In this document: in pieces, positions 11,025 through 24,211 of the stretch
How the letters are laid out: each line of letters starts with the position of its first letter
Numbering within the stretch: the stretch's first letter is position 1
Assembly: GCA_949825025.1 (NCBI GenBank)
Contig: OX463782.1
Location: forward strand, 33,265,351-33,329,350
Reading direction: 5' to 3'
Origin: Siphlonurus alternatus
Lineage: Eukaryota; Arthropoda; Insecta; Ephemeroptera; Siphlonuridae
Length of the DNA stretch: 64,000 nt
Translations under genes and position numbers: made by a program
Notes under the pieces: generated by a model
Databases searched by the model: none
Seen by the model: only the letters and a program-made list of their open reading frames with translations
What the model was told of the DNA's origin: nothing

Positions 11025-14000
11025 ATGGACGGAAAAAGTGACGAGGACAAAGCCTTGTAAGTTCATTTAATTGTAAATAGCTATTTTATTCTATTTTTAC
11101 GACTCTTCAACAGTGTACAGTATATAAATTAAATGTGTAAATTATAATGCTATATCTAAATATATCTATTTTGTATCTAAAAATAAAGTGACCGATTGTC
11201 GATGCAAGATGATTTTTGATGCGGACAATGACATAAATATTGATGAGATCTCTGCTATTAATAGAATGAGCTGAGGATACATAAGACTTGCAGAATCTAT
11301 TTTTGTTGGTCATGCCCAGCGGCTCGTGACAGAGCTGAGGGCGTGATCAGACTGTCCGATTATCACACCACAACATCAGTTACATTGTCAGGGAGTGGAA
11401 AAGTACCACGATTAAAATTTCTTGATATTCACTGTTAATTTATATTTGAAGTTTTTTTTTAAATTAAAATAAACATTTAAAGTTTAATTATTATAATTTT
11501 TTCATTTTTCTTAGCAGCCACGTTCGTATAATAATCTTGATAATTGCACTGTATATTAATTAAAGAAAATTATAATGAATCAAAAGTTTTTAAATCTCAG
11601 TTGAAAATCTTACGTAATTGTTTGATTCATAGTAGTTTTTCTTTTTAAAAGATAAAAGATAACAAGATAAATTATAAAACTTATAGTGACTTGAGGAAAA
11701 ATTGATAATTTTGAGATTATACTATTTAAGCACTTATTATTAAATTATATTTATTACATAATTTTTTTTCTGGTCAAAGCAAACTGTCAAAATCATAAAT
11801 ATTTGCAGAAGACTGACAACTTCAAAATATTTTCATCGTAATATTATTGACGTAATCAGAAATTAGCAGACTATATTTGTTAAGTAATTCAACAATATCA
11901 AGAGAAATTAAAACCCGTATGGTATAAAGAATGTATAATTATACGTACAATACTACCAATAAAAGTTCTATTGCTAATGAGAGCAATAAACGTAATATAT
12001 TAATTAACTATACATACTCAAGCGAGGAGGGTTATGAATTTAATTATCATGATAAAAGTTGTACTTATTACAAATTAAAGCTTATATTTTTATTTTATTC
12101 ATTATTAATATTGGACAATTTGCATCAACTTTTTTTAGTAGCTCAATCGAAAGAGGAGGTCGAAAAATACACCTGTGAATTTTATGCGATTTTTATTCGT
12201 ACTGCATCATGGCTAAAAGAGAGGTCACGTGACCTGGAGCTGGCGCCCGTGTCGCCCGTGACGTCATTGAACTGTCTGGTCAAGCAAACGATTGTCTATA
12301 TAACGCTTGTAAACAATAAATTAATTGTTGCTTGTTTCCATAGCAACGTGGTTGTTTGCAAGCGTTATAAAGTCGATCATTTGTTTGACGGAACAGTTAA
12401 GTGACGTCACGGGCAACACGGGCGCCGGCTCCAGGTCACGTGACCTCTCTTTTAGCCATGATGCAGTACGAATAAATATCGCATAAAATTCACAGGTGTA
12501 TTTTTCGACCTCCTCTTTCGATTGAGCTAGTAAAAAAAGTGGATGCAAATTGTCCATTATAATACATTTATAGACCTCAATGATCTTAATTAGAACTAGT
12601 AATTCTATATATTACAGTATAGAGCATTTTAATTGTAGATCATGGTCCTCATATAAAACATCAATAATAAAGTACAGTCTATTGTTTTTCAATGATATAA
12701 AAGTCCGTGTTATCTCGTGTATGATAACAATTAAAGATATTGATGCTGCAGGTTCGGATCTAACCAAACACAGTACGGCAGCGTCACCGCCACGCCGCTG
12801 CTCAAAGTTTCTCCGATGTCTCTGGGTCTAAGTGGGGCCTCCACCCCCCCAATCCTTCACACCACACTACCCTTGGGACTGGACGCTAATGGCAAGCATT
12901 CACATGGAAACTTCGAGCATGATCGCAGGGAGTCCTTAAATTCCTCAAGTAAGTTCAATATTTGTACGTAAATAAAAACAATCACGTGATATTATTGTTT
13001 GTTTTTACAGAAATGAAATGTTGGGAAATTCCAATTATTTATTTTCAACATAACAAATATATCTATAATATATAGCATCAAAAAATAACACAAACTTAAA
13101 TATATTTTGTGATAGTAATTATAACAATTGGGATAATTATTTTACTTGGCTATAATAATTTGTGTTTGTTTTTATTGGCAGAATATTCTAAATTGCAGGC
13201 ATTAGGTGAAAATATTAAATGTAAAAACTTTATTGAAAATTTTCGTGTGAAAATGAACTGGAGATCACGTTATTTATTACTTTTTCACTGTCAACAACAA
13301 ATGTTACCGTTTCCAAAGTCAACAGCTAAGAACATGATAATTATTTCTAAAAATTGCTTATTTATAACTTTTCTTTCCGATACAATAAATTTCATTTTCC
13401 TAATCATATTTAAACTTGAATTGAAACTCATATTTTCGCTCTCACATCTAACACTTTTCTAATTAATTAATTTCGTAATGCATTCAGTAAGCCCAGACGG
13501 TGCAGTTGGCTTTTCTTTTGCTGAGCTTGAAGATGTGACTTGTAATCTAATCTTGGCTGGACATTCAGGTTATGAAGTTGGATTATCAAAACTCCGTGCA
13601 GAACCTGCAGCACACTTTATCTAATCTTCATCGTTTCTTTAAGAATAGTCTATGTCTATATATTATATGACCTCTGAAACGATTATCCTTTTTAAATTCT
13701 GATGTAGCATGAAAATAAATCATGTAAAATTTAAACTAATTATATCATGTTCATTTATGCTTTACATTGATTGTGAAAATGATAAAATTCCATATTAAAA
13801 AAAAATATATAAAAAAAAATGATCAATTTAAGCAATACTGAAAATAATAAAGAACAAAAAATGCTCAAAAACTGTTAAATTTTAATATTTTGGAATATTT
13901 AAATTTTAGTTTACTTTTAGTGAGCCTAAAAAATCAAGATAATAGAAACTTTTTTATCGTAATTTTTAAGCGTTGAATATTCTTAATATAAAAACACGTT

Positions 14001-14492
14001 TGGTGCTCAGGTGGTGACCACTGTCACCGTGACCGAGGTCAGACCATCGACTACCGGGCTCGCAGGAAACTTATCACCGCCAGCCTGCTGTGTCTCGCCT
14101 TCATGATCGGAGAAATTGTCGGTAAGTCCCACCAAAGTTTTGGATTACTTCTCTGTATTAATAAACTATAGTAAAATTAATTTAAGTTTCTGGCTTTCCT
14201 GTACTACTCATGTTCATATTTAAGTTGTACAAACTTGAAAAGAGGATGGAAATATCGACCTGTTTTAAAAGGAGTTAATATAAACTTAATTTGACTTTGG
14301 TATCTTCATTGGGAATCATATTTTTTTTTCACCTTTTAACAATTCCACACATCCGTGGATACTTTTTTTTTTTTTTTTCTAAAGCCATGCACTTATGAAC
14401 ACTGGTAAACCATGCAGCAAAAATATTGACCAGTGTATTGGTGCGTGGTGGAAAAAGTGTCCCCTAAGAATTCACTACGTTTATATATAATA

Positions 14493-14529
<37 letters not shown>

Positions 14530-17500
14530 ATTTTAATAAATTCACTACGAATATTATCCGCGGTACCCCCCGAAATTTCGGATTTAACATGGGCAATATA
14601 GGCATTTCCCCCACTTCAATTTTTTTTTATCATTGGCTTTATGAAGAGGGCATCCTCTGAAATTTTTCTGGATCCGCGCCTGACTGTATATAATTATATT
14701 AAATTTATATCCTGGCTACGCCATGACTGCATGGTTGGTTTCTATCGATATACGGCGGTATGTCATTACATGATTTATACAAAAATAATGAATTATAAAA
14801 CTTACACCGTGCGTATCGTAAAACTAAACTTCACTATACTTTTACAAATTATTTTTAACATTATAGCATTTTTAAAGATGATCATCGAGTCTCTGATTAA
14901 TAATTCCATCACGTATTGAGGTAATAAAAGTCTCCTCTTTTAAATATAATATAATATCCTCATTTTTATTCTATAAGTATAGTTATATAAAAACGTTAAG
15001 GGGCGATTTAAGAAGCTTTTTTTTTTAAAAGCGCTTTTCTCACCTTTTACCTTATATATTGCTACTTTAAATAAATGCAAGGTACATGAAAAAAACTTCT
15101 TAAAAAAACGCTTCTTAAATTAATCCTTTAACGCCGCTTGCTAAATCGCTCATTATTATTTATTATTATAGAATTGAAAGATGATTGCATTATATGATTA
15201 TGCAGCGATGCACTGAAATTATAAAAAATCTCACCCAGTTCACTAAGACAAACATTTTATAGCTTATTGGACCAACCCTCTTTCTATTAATTTGTTTCAA
15301 TATAAAAGATCTAATACGTAAAATATTAACCAGAACTTACAACTTAATTGACTCGTCACTCGGTTCTTATCTCGCACAGTAACATTTTTATTAGAACGCC
15401 AATAACATTCCGACCTCACTCTGCGTTATTTGAACACGCTCGTCGTAAACATTAATCATAACATTACTTAACACATTTACCTCACCAAGGAAAGCAGTTT
15501 TTTATAATTTTTTTTTCCACCGTCCGTGCAAACTAATTTATGTAGGGTCAAAACTCTTAACGATTAATCTCAGTTACTGCTGGAGTCAAGGAATATTTCC
15601 CTGCAAACGAATCTAATGAAATAAATTTTAAAAAATCTGGAATGTTCTAAAACGTAATCGCTTATGGCAAGGAATTGAGATTTATCTCAATTCCTTGCTT
15701 ATGGTTTGAGCAAATTCAGTCTTGCAGTTTTCTTACAACAGCTCCATTTCCGGTTTTCGTCCATAAGACCAATGTTAAACTTCTACCTCAGTTTTCACAA
15801 AACTGATAAGACAGATTCGCTTCAAAATTTGTGTTCCACCTATTGATGGTAAGTTCTAATTCCCCTGCAAGTCTTGTTGCATTCAGGCGGTACGATTACG
15901 AGATATCAATCTACTGAGATTCATCCTTAATGAGTTTAAATTATGCACGAAAAAATATTGTAACCCTAAATATATAATTATGGAATACATCATTATGCGC
16001 ATAACAATATTAAAAAAGAATGTGAACTAAATAGTTTGTAATAAATTAATAGTTACTTTGTTAATTTGATTATACAATTTATTGTATGCATTAAATTCAT
16101 TATTATATAGTTTATTACATTACCTTAAACCAAATAATATCTTTGTATTCGTTTTGTTTTTGTATCTATATTTACTTTCAGTGATGTACTTCATCTAATG
16201 GAGTATCGACCTCAAAAAAATTTATTGTGGAAATGGATATAGAGGGTGAAAAGTTTTACTACTCTATTTTTTTTTTCAGATTTTTTAGAGTCCGGGAACT
16301 ATTTAAAAAAAAAAAAAATTAAAAGTACAGAGAAAGTGACGCCTTTGGACGCCTCTCTTAATAAAAAAAATAGAACCTAAAAGGGGCGTGGGTTCAAACT
16401 CGACCTCGGTAAAAAAATTTAGCTATACATCCTGACCTCTAAAACATCAGAGTTGCATGATATTGCACTCTCTATTCATTTTTTGCAATAAAAAATTTTT
16501 GAAATCGATACTTTCTCTAAATTATAATACTTGTAAAATATTGTGAGAACATTGTCTGCAGGCGGCTGGTTGTCCAACAGCCTCGCGATCGCCACGGACG
16601 CGGCGCATTTGCTGACGGACTTCGCGAGCTTCATGATCTCCCTCTTCTCTCTGTGGGTGTCTGCGCTGCCCCCCACTCGCCGCATGAGCTTCGGATGGTA
16701 CCGCGCAGGTACGGTACCCGTCACATGTTTATGGAGAACCAAATTGCCAAGCTGAAACTGTAGGCTTGAAATCGCCATTAATTAGGAGTGAAAGTCGATC
16801 TGTGAGATGTAAAATATACAAGCTGTTTTTAAGGATTATTTTGGCGGTCATTGCTAATTATATTTTTAAAAATAAAGGAAAATAAAGGAAAAATTAAATA
16901 TTAACCTGATCAAATATCAAATAATTGATATGTGTAGTTTTTGAGCTATTAATTTTTTAGTGTTTTTAAGACACTGATTTGACTATAAATTTTTACACGT
17001 TATATCTAAGAAACTTTATCCTTTATTTATTTATTTTTTTTTTTTTTTGTAAATTTGCACTGAAAAGATGAGAACGGTGTACCGTCTATACTACATTATA
17101 TAAGGAGGGTCTCATTAATCCTTTACAATTACATAACTTAAATAAGTTGTCAAGAATTCATTAATTATACAATTAATATAGCTGCTATAGCTATAGCTGC
17201 TGGCATCATGCATATAACAATTTTTATTTAATTTTATGGTATTGTAATTAGTTTGATAAAAATCAAGTTATTCCATTCATATGACTCAATTTTACATTAT
17301 AAAATGTCTTCTATAAATTTAAGCTGATATGAAAGATAGAGTTTTTCAAATGAGATATTTGAATGTGAAAATTTTAGTGGCTTAATCGAAAGAAGGGATA
17401 AAAATATGGTACTGTGAATTTTTTCAGATTTTTCTGAGACGGGGAACTATTTTTAAAAAAATTATTGAAAGTCTATTTTGATGACGTCACGGGCGGCACT

Positions 17501-20500
17501 CCTTAAGAAAAAGGATAGGGCAGTGCCGCCCGTGACGTCATAAAATAGACTTTCAATAATTTTTTAAAAATAGTTCCCGGTCTCAGAAAAATCTGAAAAA
17601 ATTCACAGTATACCATATTTTTACCCCTTCTTTCGATTAAGCCACTAAAATTTTCACATTCTAATATCTCATTTTGCTTTTCACTTTTATTAATGACCTG
17701 CAGCTGAAATATCTTTGCAGTTATTTTTAAAATCAAGATCCCGAGTGAAGGAATATTATGAGATCTATTAGTAAGCCCATTAACACATAATACCACATCA
17801 TAAGAATGACCGTTTTAGAAGTGGCTTTTCACATCAGAAGATACAAATTTATGTAACATTCATTTTTGTAATTTTTGTCTTTTCCTTTTCATGGGTTCCT
17901 TAATCTTACATAATAATTAATAATTTGACTGTGATGTGATATTATTTTATTAACAAGTTTTATTTGAAAATAAATAATTATATATTTATACATATAACAC
18001 ATGATGAGATATTAAAATAAAAAAGGACAGCTATAACAAAATAATAAACGTATCATCATCAAAACATCAACGTAGTAAATGTGGGATATAACTAAATTGC
18101 AGAAATAAAATGTTCCTTAGCAACAGGTAATATACCTCGAGATTGCATGCGAAGAGTATTTCAATCACCTGACATCCCACGTTGCATACGAAATTCTCAA
18201 AGCAGTATCCTATGCAACGATTATATCAACGATATGCGTCGATATGTGACTGGAATTGGCAACATGTGAAACCTGGTTGTCCTTCAGCATGTCCTCTGAA
18301 AGTCAAGTTGGCACCAAAGTGGTTTCTATTCTAAATTAACCAACTTATCAAATATCCATGCACGTGTTACGCAACCTAAAACAGGCGAGGATCGTTTACC
18401 CACAAAACTCAGTCTTTAAAATTATTTTTTTTTATAGAACTTCTTTATGACATTACAAATTAATAATGCTATTTTTTCAGATTATGATATTATTATAATA
18501 TATCATATTTTATTAAATGCTGCATAGGCACATTTTTTTTTCTCAAATGACAATTAGTATAATTCAAATATTATAATATAGAAGATAAATATTTTTATTT
18601 ATTTTAACTTCATTCCACAATTTTTCAAATTTTCATCATATGTAAACTAATGTAGTAATTTTTTTCTCATGACCATGTTAGAGGCAACAGAAACACACTT
18701 AAGTTTTGGCGAGGATTTGACAAGCCCATCCTAACTTCTAGTACCGCCAAGACGTCATTCAATGATACTTGCTGTTTTTTGTTGTTATTTTTATGTTTTT
18801 TTAATGTTCCTCGCGTGTTGGAAAAGACTGAGGCCCAAACTTTTCCTTTGCCAACCTGTCGCTCTCGACGGAGCTTGACGTTTACTGCTGTCGATCAGAC
18901 ATACCAATAACTCAATCAAATTCCCAAATTCGGCAGTTAAATAGCTATATATCAATGGGTAATATATCATGTGTAAAGTTGTATTGTTTAAATAGTAAAT
19001 CACAAAAAAAAATTGTTTCTGATTCACTTTTTAGAAGCTGTTATTAAAAAAATTTGTTGTGGAATTTAATTGTACTGTTGTATTGTAATCACGGATCTTT
19101 GGTTAAAAAAAAATGTAACATTGTTGAGATTAAAACTCCCATTTTCTTGTTTTAAACTCTAAAATCAAAAACAAAATAAAACTAATTAATAATGGAGTAT
19201 CGACCTCAATTTTTTTTATTGCAGAAAGGGATAGAGGGTGCAAAGTTATGCTACCCTGATTTTTTTCAGATTTTTTACAGCCCAGGAAGTATTTTTAAAA
19301 AATTATTGAAAGTTCTTTTTGTGACGTCAAGAGACGCCGCTCCTTAAGAAAAAGATAGGACTTGCCGCCGCGTGACGTCACAAAAAGGACTTTCAATAAT
19401 TTTTTAAAAATAGTTCCGGGACTCAAAAAAAATCTGAAAAAAATCAGGGTAGCATAACTTTGCACGCTCTATTCATTTCTGCAATAAAAAACTTTGAGGT
19501 CGATACTCATCAAATATTGAAAGTTCAGCCATGCCTTCTAGAGACTTTTTAAGCCTAATCAATTCATTAAGAAGTTATTAATGAAAATTATAAAAAAATT
19601 CAAAGAGTCCTATGAAATTACTCAAGCCGGGGTAATAAAGGGATCGATAAGGTTAGGGAATTAAAGACTGGTGGCCGCGTCCATGGCACATGTTTCAGCA
19701 TTCGCTGAGGAGAGACTGAGGGAACCGTGGGAAAACTCAGTCAGGACGGACACCTCTACTCTTTATTAATGGACCAAAGTGATGTCCAAAGACTGGCTTT
19801 TGCACACAAATTAATCTTGAAAATTAAGTTAATTTTGGAAAGCAAGATTAATTTCCTCGAACGAGGGAGCAGTGTAATTTTTACTTGAAATGGTCACCCA
19901 TTCAAGTTCTAACCACGCACGACATTGCTTGACTGATCTAACGAAAACCGGTCAATGCATTACACCATTCTCAACCTCATTGTCCATATTAAATTACTAT
20001 TTAATAGCTCTTAATTATTGCAGTTTTGAAGTTAACGATTTGTGTTTTCGCAGAGGTGCTGGGAGCGCTCACGTCAGTGTTGATGATCTGGGTGGTGACC
20101 GCCATTTTGGTGTACCTCGCGGTCCTGAGGATCATCAACGATGAGTACGAGATCAACGCTACTATCATGCTCATTACCTCGGGCGTCGGAGTCGGAGTCA
20201 ACATTATGTGAGTTATTTATAGATTTTAATTTTGTGGTACCTTGACCTCGGGCGTCACTGTCAATATTGTGTGAGTTATTTATAGACTTTAATTTTGTGG
20301 TGCCTTGACCTCGGGCGTCACTGTCAATATTGTGTGAGTTATTTATAGACTTTAATTTTGTGGTGCCTTGACCTCGGGCGCTGGAGTCAACATAGTGTGA
20401 GTTATTTATAGACTTTAATTTTGTGGTGCCTTGACCTCGGGCGTCGGAGTCAACATTGTGTGAGTTATTTATAGATTTTAATTTTGTGGTACCTTCACCT

Positions 20501-20749
20501 TGGGTGTCGCTGTCAATATTGTGTGAGTTATTTATAGATTTTAATTTTGTGGCTACCTTTCTAAACTGGCTGACCTAGACCCAACATATCCCGTGGTTAT
20601 AAGAATGGATTTTTTTCAATGTATATCATTTTGCAATTCAACATTATAATAATGAATTCTATGAATAATCAAATGAGGATTACATTTTTTTATTTGTAAC
20701 TTGATATTTTATATAATAAAGCTTAAAGCAGTTAAAGCTGCAGGTTTAT

Positions 20750-20836
<87 letters not shown>

Positions 20837-23800
20837 AGATGAATACTGTAGAGTAACTTTTTTTTACATTTGTTGTTGAAGAAGTTGCATACTTCTCAGG
20901 CGCTAAAAAAATATCGGAATCAATTAGCAGGAAATATTCAAGGGGAAAAATAAAGTGTCACATTTCCTCATTTCCTCATTTTCCATACATTTTCTTGTCT
21001 TATGATGACTACAATTCTTTTTGCTTCTTCTGTATAAGCACGGGCCAATCTGAATGTTTCTTGCAGCATGGGCGTGACGTTGCACCAGCACGGCCACTCT
21101 CACGAGGCGCCAGGGCAGGTGATGGTGGACGAGGAGTCACAGGGACTTCTGGGAGACTCCAAGCCCGAGAGCACCAACAGGGCTGCCAACATCAACGTGC
21201 GAGCAGCCTTCATTCACGTGTTGGGGGACCTCATTCAGAGCGTGGGGGTCTTCACCGCCGCAATCGTCATTTACTACAAGGTGAGTACTAAAACAATATG
21301 ACGTCATGATTTTGTAGGCAAAACATTGTCAGTGGTATAGCAGATACGTTTCATCTCGAAATTAATTTCTCCATTTGCATCATTTTTCTTAGAATTTTCT
21401 TTCATAAATGGTAACCAATGCTATATCAGAAGAAAAATATTTGGCGACCAATAAAACTATTATTAAAAAAGAGATTTTGTAAGTTGCATTAACCCGCACA
21501 GCATAGGATTTTCTGCCTACATCTCGAAGATCTTCGGGTGGCTTCGGGCATCATCTCCATGTTATCCAAAATGTAAACATGAAAATCACGTTTACTCAAA
21601 CATGAGTTTCCCGAAATTTGCAAATATGACATAATAAGGGGCATTCACAACGCCTTATTAAGGCCACAATTAAGGCTCAATAATTTAAGACCAGAAATTT
21701 TGGGTCTAAAAAACACGTCTAAAATCAAGCTGTAAATTATCGAGCCTTAAATGTGGCGTTAAGACTTTGTGAATGCCCCTTACTAAGTAAGAAATAGCAA
21801 TGAAGTAATTTAAAATTCGACAATAGAAGGCTGCTACTTTCATTTTGTATCTCTGGATAATCATGCAAAACGCTGCTACCTCCGCTATAATCTACATGCT
21901 GTTATAGTCAATGCATGCAGGGGATTTATGATATTTCTTTGAGATAGTAGTTAATACTCCAATGCCGTGATAATAGAGCTAAGGTAACACCATTACTTAT
22001 TATAAGGTAACACTCACCTGCCACCAATAAAAATTCAAAATTTTTCTTGTTTCTTGTCGAGATACAACTCCCGTGAATGATAATTAAGCTTTAACATTGA
22101 CGACACAATTCTCTCAGCCAATGAAAATCCAGCGCGCGAACTGCGCGCGACGACATGTTCTATCAAGCTTCCTAATATCCTTTAGCCCAGTGGTGCCTGG
22201 TTTTTAATTTTTTCCGACGGTTCTTATGAAGGGCAAGATTAATAATTCATATGAGCCACGGAAAATATCACTTTAGACGACATAAAAAATATTCGAGATT
22301 TTGTGCAGCATAGAATTTGAATGAAAAAATAAATAAGATTTTTCTCTTAGCAAACCTTACGGAGCGATGTCAGAATGCGGCGCTGCGGCATTTTTAAGTT
22401 GAAGCTTGTCATTGCAGGGTCAATTTTCACTTAGGACTGTCAATGCTTTGTTACCCCGTGGCGCTATGATTGGATTGTGCAGATCATCTCAATCAAATTT
22501 ACATGATATTCTTTCCGGAAGTAGCCGGAAGTGTAAGGTTTCCGGTCTTCGTATTTGTACGCGTATTTCAGAGTTATAATTTCACACATTATAGGTCAGT
22601 ATATTATATGCTTCAAATGACTCTGTAAAGTTTCAAAACTGAATCACAAACAGAAGAACTGCAAACTTCACACTTCCGGCTACTTCCGGAAGGAATATTA
22701 AATAAATTGGACTATACCTTATTATATAACGTTCGTACCATATTTGTTGGCAGCCCGAGTGGCGGATAGTGGATCCCATCTGCACGTTCTTCTTCTCCGT
22801 GCTGGTGCTCACGACCACGATGGCAATCATCCGTGACACCATGCAGGTTCTTATGGAAGGTAAGTTAGGCAGAGAGACGCAGCGAGCGGCTCTCACCGAG
22901 CTCTTATTTTGCAGCCACTCCCAAGGGTCTTGACTTCAGCGAGGTGCTGAAGGCTCTCAAGCAGACCAGCGGAGTTGAGCGTGTGCACAACCTGCGAGTG
23001 TGGGCCCTCAGCATGGACAAGGTGGCCGTGTCGGCTCATCTCGTCGTCCGTAAGTAATCTCTTAGTCTTATTAGTCTTAGGCAATATAATGATCATTACA
23101 ATATCTTAGTATATGTACACTCCATTCAGATAAAAATGTCCGCGATCCGGCTATACTTTAACATGGATAGATCGGACATTTTTATTCGAATGGAGTGTAC
23201 GTACAAGTGTATAATGATATGAGATATGAGCAGACAAATGCGTAAAAATTAAGATAATTACTCTCTCTGATAGGTGTTTTTCTTAAATGTAAACATTAGA
23301 TCTGTTCGTAAATACACAATTAGAAAGAATGGATTATTTGTGATGAACCTTATGTTCCATGTAAGTACAGAAGGTTCATCACAAATAATCGATTCTCTCT
23401 GATTGTGTATTTACGAACAGACCTATTATAAGTAACTTTTATTACGAATTCAATTTTCTTGTTTTCTATCTGCATCTTGCAGTATCTTATGTTTATGTAT
23501 ACTGCATCAGTATTCAATGTTCAATGTTTTATATTTTAATAATTATTAAATCACATCAACATCAACTTTTCTAAAGTGTTATAAATTATTTAAATTGTAA
23601 AAGAATCGAAGGCTTAAAAATTAATTACAAACATTTAATTCAATCGTTCAAATATATTTGCCTTCGTTCTAAAGTTCTTCAGTCAGGGGTTTCTGACTGA
23701 AGAAACTGATATCTGACGTGTTTGCTGCAGTGCCCGGCGTGGTGACAGACAAGGTGCTGCGCAGTGCCGAGAATGCGGTCCGCGCACGCTACAATATATT

Positions 23801-23876
23801 CGAAATGACTTTACAAGTGGAACCGTTCGAGCAGAGCATGGACTGCTGCGAGCAGTGCATCTGTCCGGAGAAGTAG
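11025..23876 (+). CDS. SLC30A (ZnT2/3/4/8 group): Zinc transporter, ZnT2/3/4/8-like (SLC30 family), complete
   Basis: Nine coding exons join in phase to 413 aa: 11025-11056, 12752-12948, 14011-14121, 16562-16708, 20054-20207, 21067-21280, 22754-22859, 22915-23049, 23731-23876. The protein is a cation diffusion facilitator that moves Zn2+ out of the cytosol into vesicles or the lumen, exchanging protons, as a homodimer. Seen here: an HCH motif at residues 80-82 before TM1; TM1 about 97-115; TM2 with zinc ligands H129 and D133; TM3 about 163-185; TM4 about 195-215; a short His loop (HQHGHSH, 220-226); TM5 with H264 and D268; TM6 about 294-312; a cytosolic C-terminal domain; and a terminal CCEQCIC (404-410) that matches the Cys motif of the vesicular ZnT2/3/4/8 group. 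Length is slightly above the usual 370-390 because of a Ser-rich N-terminus. The first exon was chosen because its 2-nt phase fits exon 2 and keeps the frame open to an ATG. A 63-bp tandem repeat copies the exon-5 donor. Confidence 0.95.
12110..12557. mobile_element. Long-armed foldback element in zinc transporter intron 1 (family A relative, A6)
   Basis: The arms of about 210 bp start ATTGGACAATTTGCATC and end in its inverse, with more than 90 percent pairing by eye. They contain TTTAGTAGCTCAATCGAAAG, which links it to the copy at 17351. Both arms encode nearly the same open frame (peptides sharing '[16 protein letters not shown]') on opposite strands, a result of the palindrome. The inner part holds TGACGTCA-like and CACGTGACC sites. 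Confidence 0.8.
14556..14682. mobile_element. Family E MITE in zinc transporter intron 3
   Basis: It contains CCCGAAATTTCGGATTTAAC, the GGCAATATAGGCATTTCCCC block and ends in GGATCCGCGCCTG. The left end reads ATCCGCGG and is degraded. An (AT)n tract lies just upstream at about 14488-14522. Confidence 0.75.
14993..15133. mobile_element. Imperfect palindromic element in zinc transporter intron 3
   Basis: The left arm CGTTAAGGGGCGATTTAAG and right arm CTTAAATTAATCCTTTAACG pair with a few mismatches, followed inward by AAGCGCTTTT/AAACGCTTCT. A single copy is seen here; likely a decayed MITE. A small 43-bp hairpin (CAAGGAATTGAGAT and inverse) follows at 15668-15701. Confidence 0.6.
16198..16513. 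mobile_element. Family A foldback element, copy A7, just upstream of zinc transporter exon 4
   Basis: The left end is ATGGAGTATCGACCTC; the right end is decayed (ATCGATACTTTC). The centre is the B-box type in reverse: GGCGTGGGTTCAAACTCGAC at 16384-16403 preceded by TTAATAAAAAAAATAGAACC. It ends about 48 bp before the exon starting at 16562, inside the zone where branch point and polypyrimidine tract are expected. Confidence 0.8.
17351..17671. mobile_element. Family A foldback element, copy A8
   Basis: The arms TGAGATATTTGAATGTG and inverse lead into TTTTAGTGGCTTAATCGAAA, then the shared CAGATTTTTCTGAGAC and TTATTGAAAGTC blocks. The centre has TGACGTCACGGGCGGCACTC and its inverse around loop CTTAAGAAAAAGGATAGG. 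The ends match A6; the inside matches A1/A2, so it links the two end types. Confidence 0.8.
19192..19510. mobile_element. Family A foldback element, copy A9
   Basis: Typical copy with ATGGAGTATCGACCTC ends, TTTTTTTATTGCAGAAA blocks, paired TGACGTCA sites and the loop CTTAAGAAAAAGATAGGAC. It lies in intron 4 of the zinc transporter, well away from both exons. Confidence 0.85.
20181..20545 (+). repeat. 63-bp tandem repeat copying the exon-5 end and splice donor of the zinc transporter
   Basis: The GTGAGT donor after exon 5 begins at 20208. Identical GTGAGTTATTTATAGA sequences follow at 20271, 20334, 20397, 20460 and 20523, a constant 63-bp step. Each copy also carries a diverged version of the last exon bases (ACCTCGGGCGTC..GTCAA). 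The array is therefore a tandem duplication across the exon-intron junction. Unit divergence is low, so it is recent or homogenised. Confidence 0.95.
20747..20831. repeat. (AT)n microsatellite
   Basis: About 40 nearly uninterrupted AT units in zinc transporter intron 5. Confidence 0.95.
21299..21602 (+). repeat. Dispersed 0.3-kb repeat (family P), copy 1
   Basis: This non-palindromic segment recurs in the opposite orientation at 32538-32850. Shared landmarks are GATTTTGTAGGCAAAACATT, the CGAAATTAATTTCTC block, GCATCATTTTTCTTAGAATT, CACAGCATAGGATTTTCTGC and CTCGAAGATCTTCGGG. No tail or protein is seen, so the element class is unknown. Confidence 0.75.
21638..21779. mobile_element. Palindromic MITE, GGGGCATTCACAA type (family D), copy 1
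   Basis: The arms GGGGCATTCACAA...TTAAGGCCACA and its inverse surround the block TAATTTAAGACCAGAAATTT. The second copy is at 39302-39440. The ends resemble family C, so the two are probably related. Confidence 0.8.
22505..22698. mobile_element. Palindromic element with paired CCGGAAGT sites before zinc transporter exon 7
   Basis: The outer arms GATATTCTTTCCGGAAGTAG and inverse are strong, continuing into CCGGAAGTGTAAGGTTT. Each arm carries two ETS-type GGAAG cores. It ends about 55 bp before the exon at 22754. Confidence 0.75.
23115..23200. mobile_element. Short palindrome GTACACTCCATTC type in the last zinc transporter intron
   Basis: The arms GTACACTCCATTCAGATAAA and inverse pair with one or two mismatches around a short centre (TATACTTTAACATGG). 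Confidence 0.75.
23297..23424. mobile_element. Family B palindromic MITE, second copy
   Basis: The ends TAGATCTGTTCGTAAATACA and inverse match the TAGGCCTGTTCGTAAA ends of the copy nested in A2 (3559-3681). The inner arms (GATGAACCTT) differ, so only the terminal repeats are conserved. Confidence 0.75.
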
Positions 23877-24211
23877 CCACGTCTGAGGACCACGTGACAC
23901 TGCCGTGTGGGGGAAATACCACCCCCCTCCCTTCTTAAAGTCCACGCCTGGATCACGCACATATTATACTTTCAAATTATTTGAGGCACTGAGATGTCTT
24001 TTTGATAATCTTCATGAAATAGGGCAGGTACCCAGAAAATATTGTATAATTAATTATTTTAAAAATATTATCGTTGTTTTAAAAAAAAATTAAATTGTTT
24101 GATTCAATTGTAAATTAATCATCGTGCATGATTATGTGTTAAAATTCTTGTAATTTTTCGCTGCTTTTTGTATATATTTATTATTGTTATTAATTTTATA
24201 ATTATTTTCGT

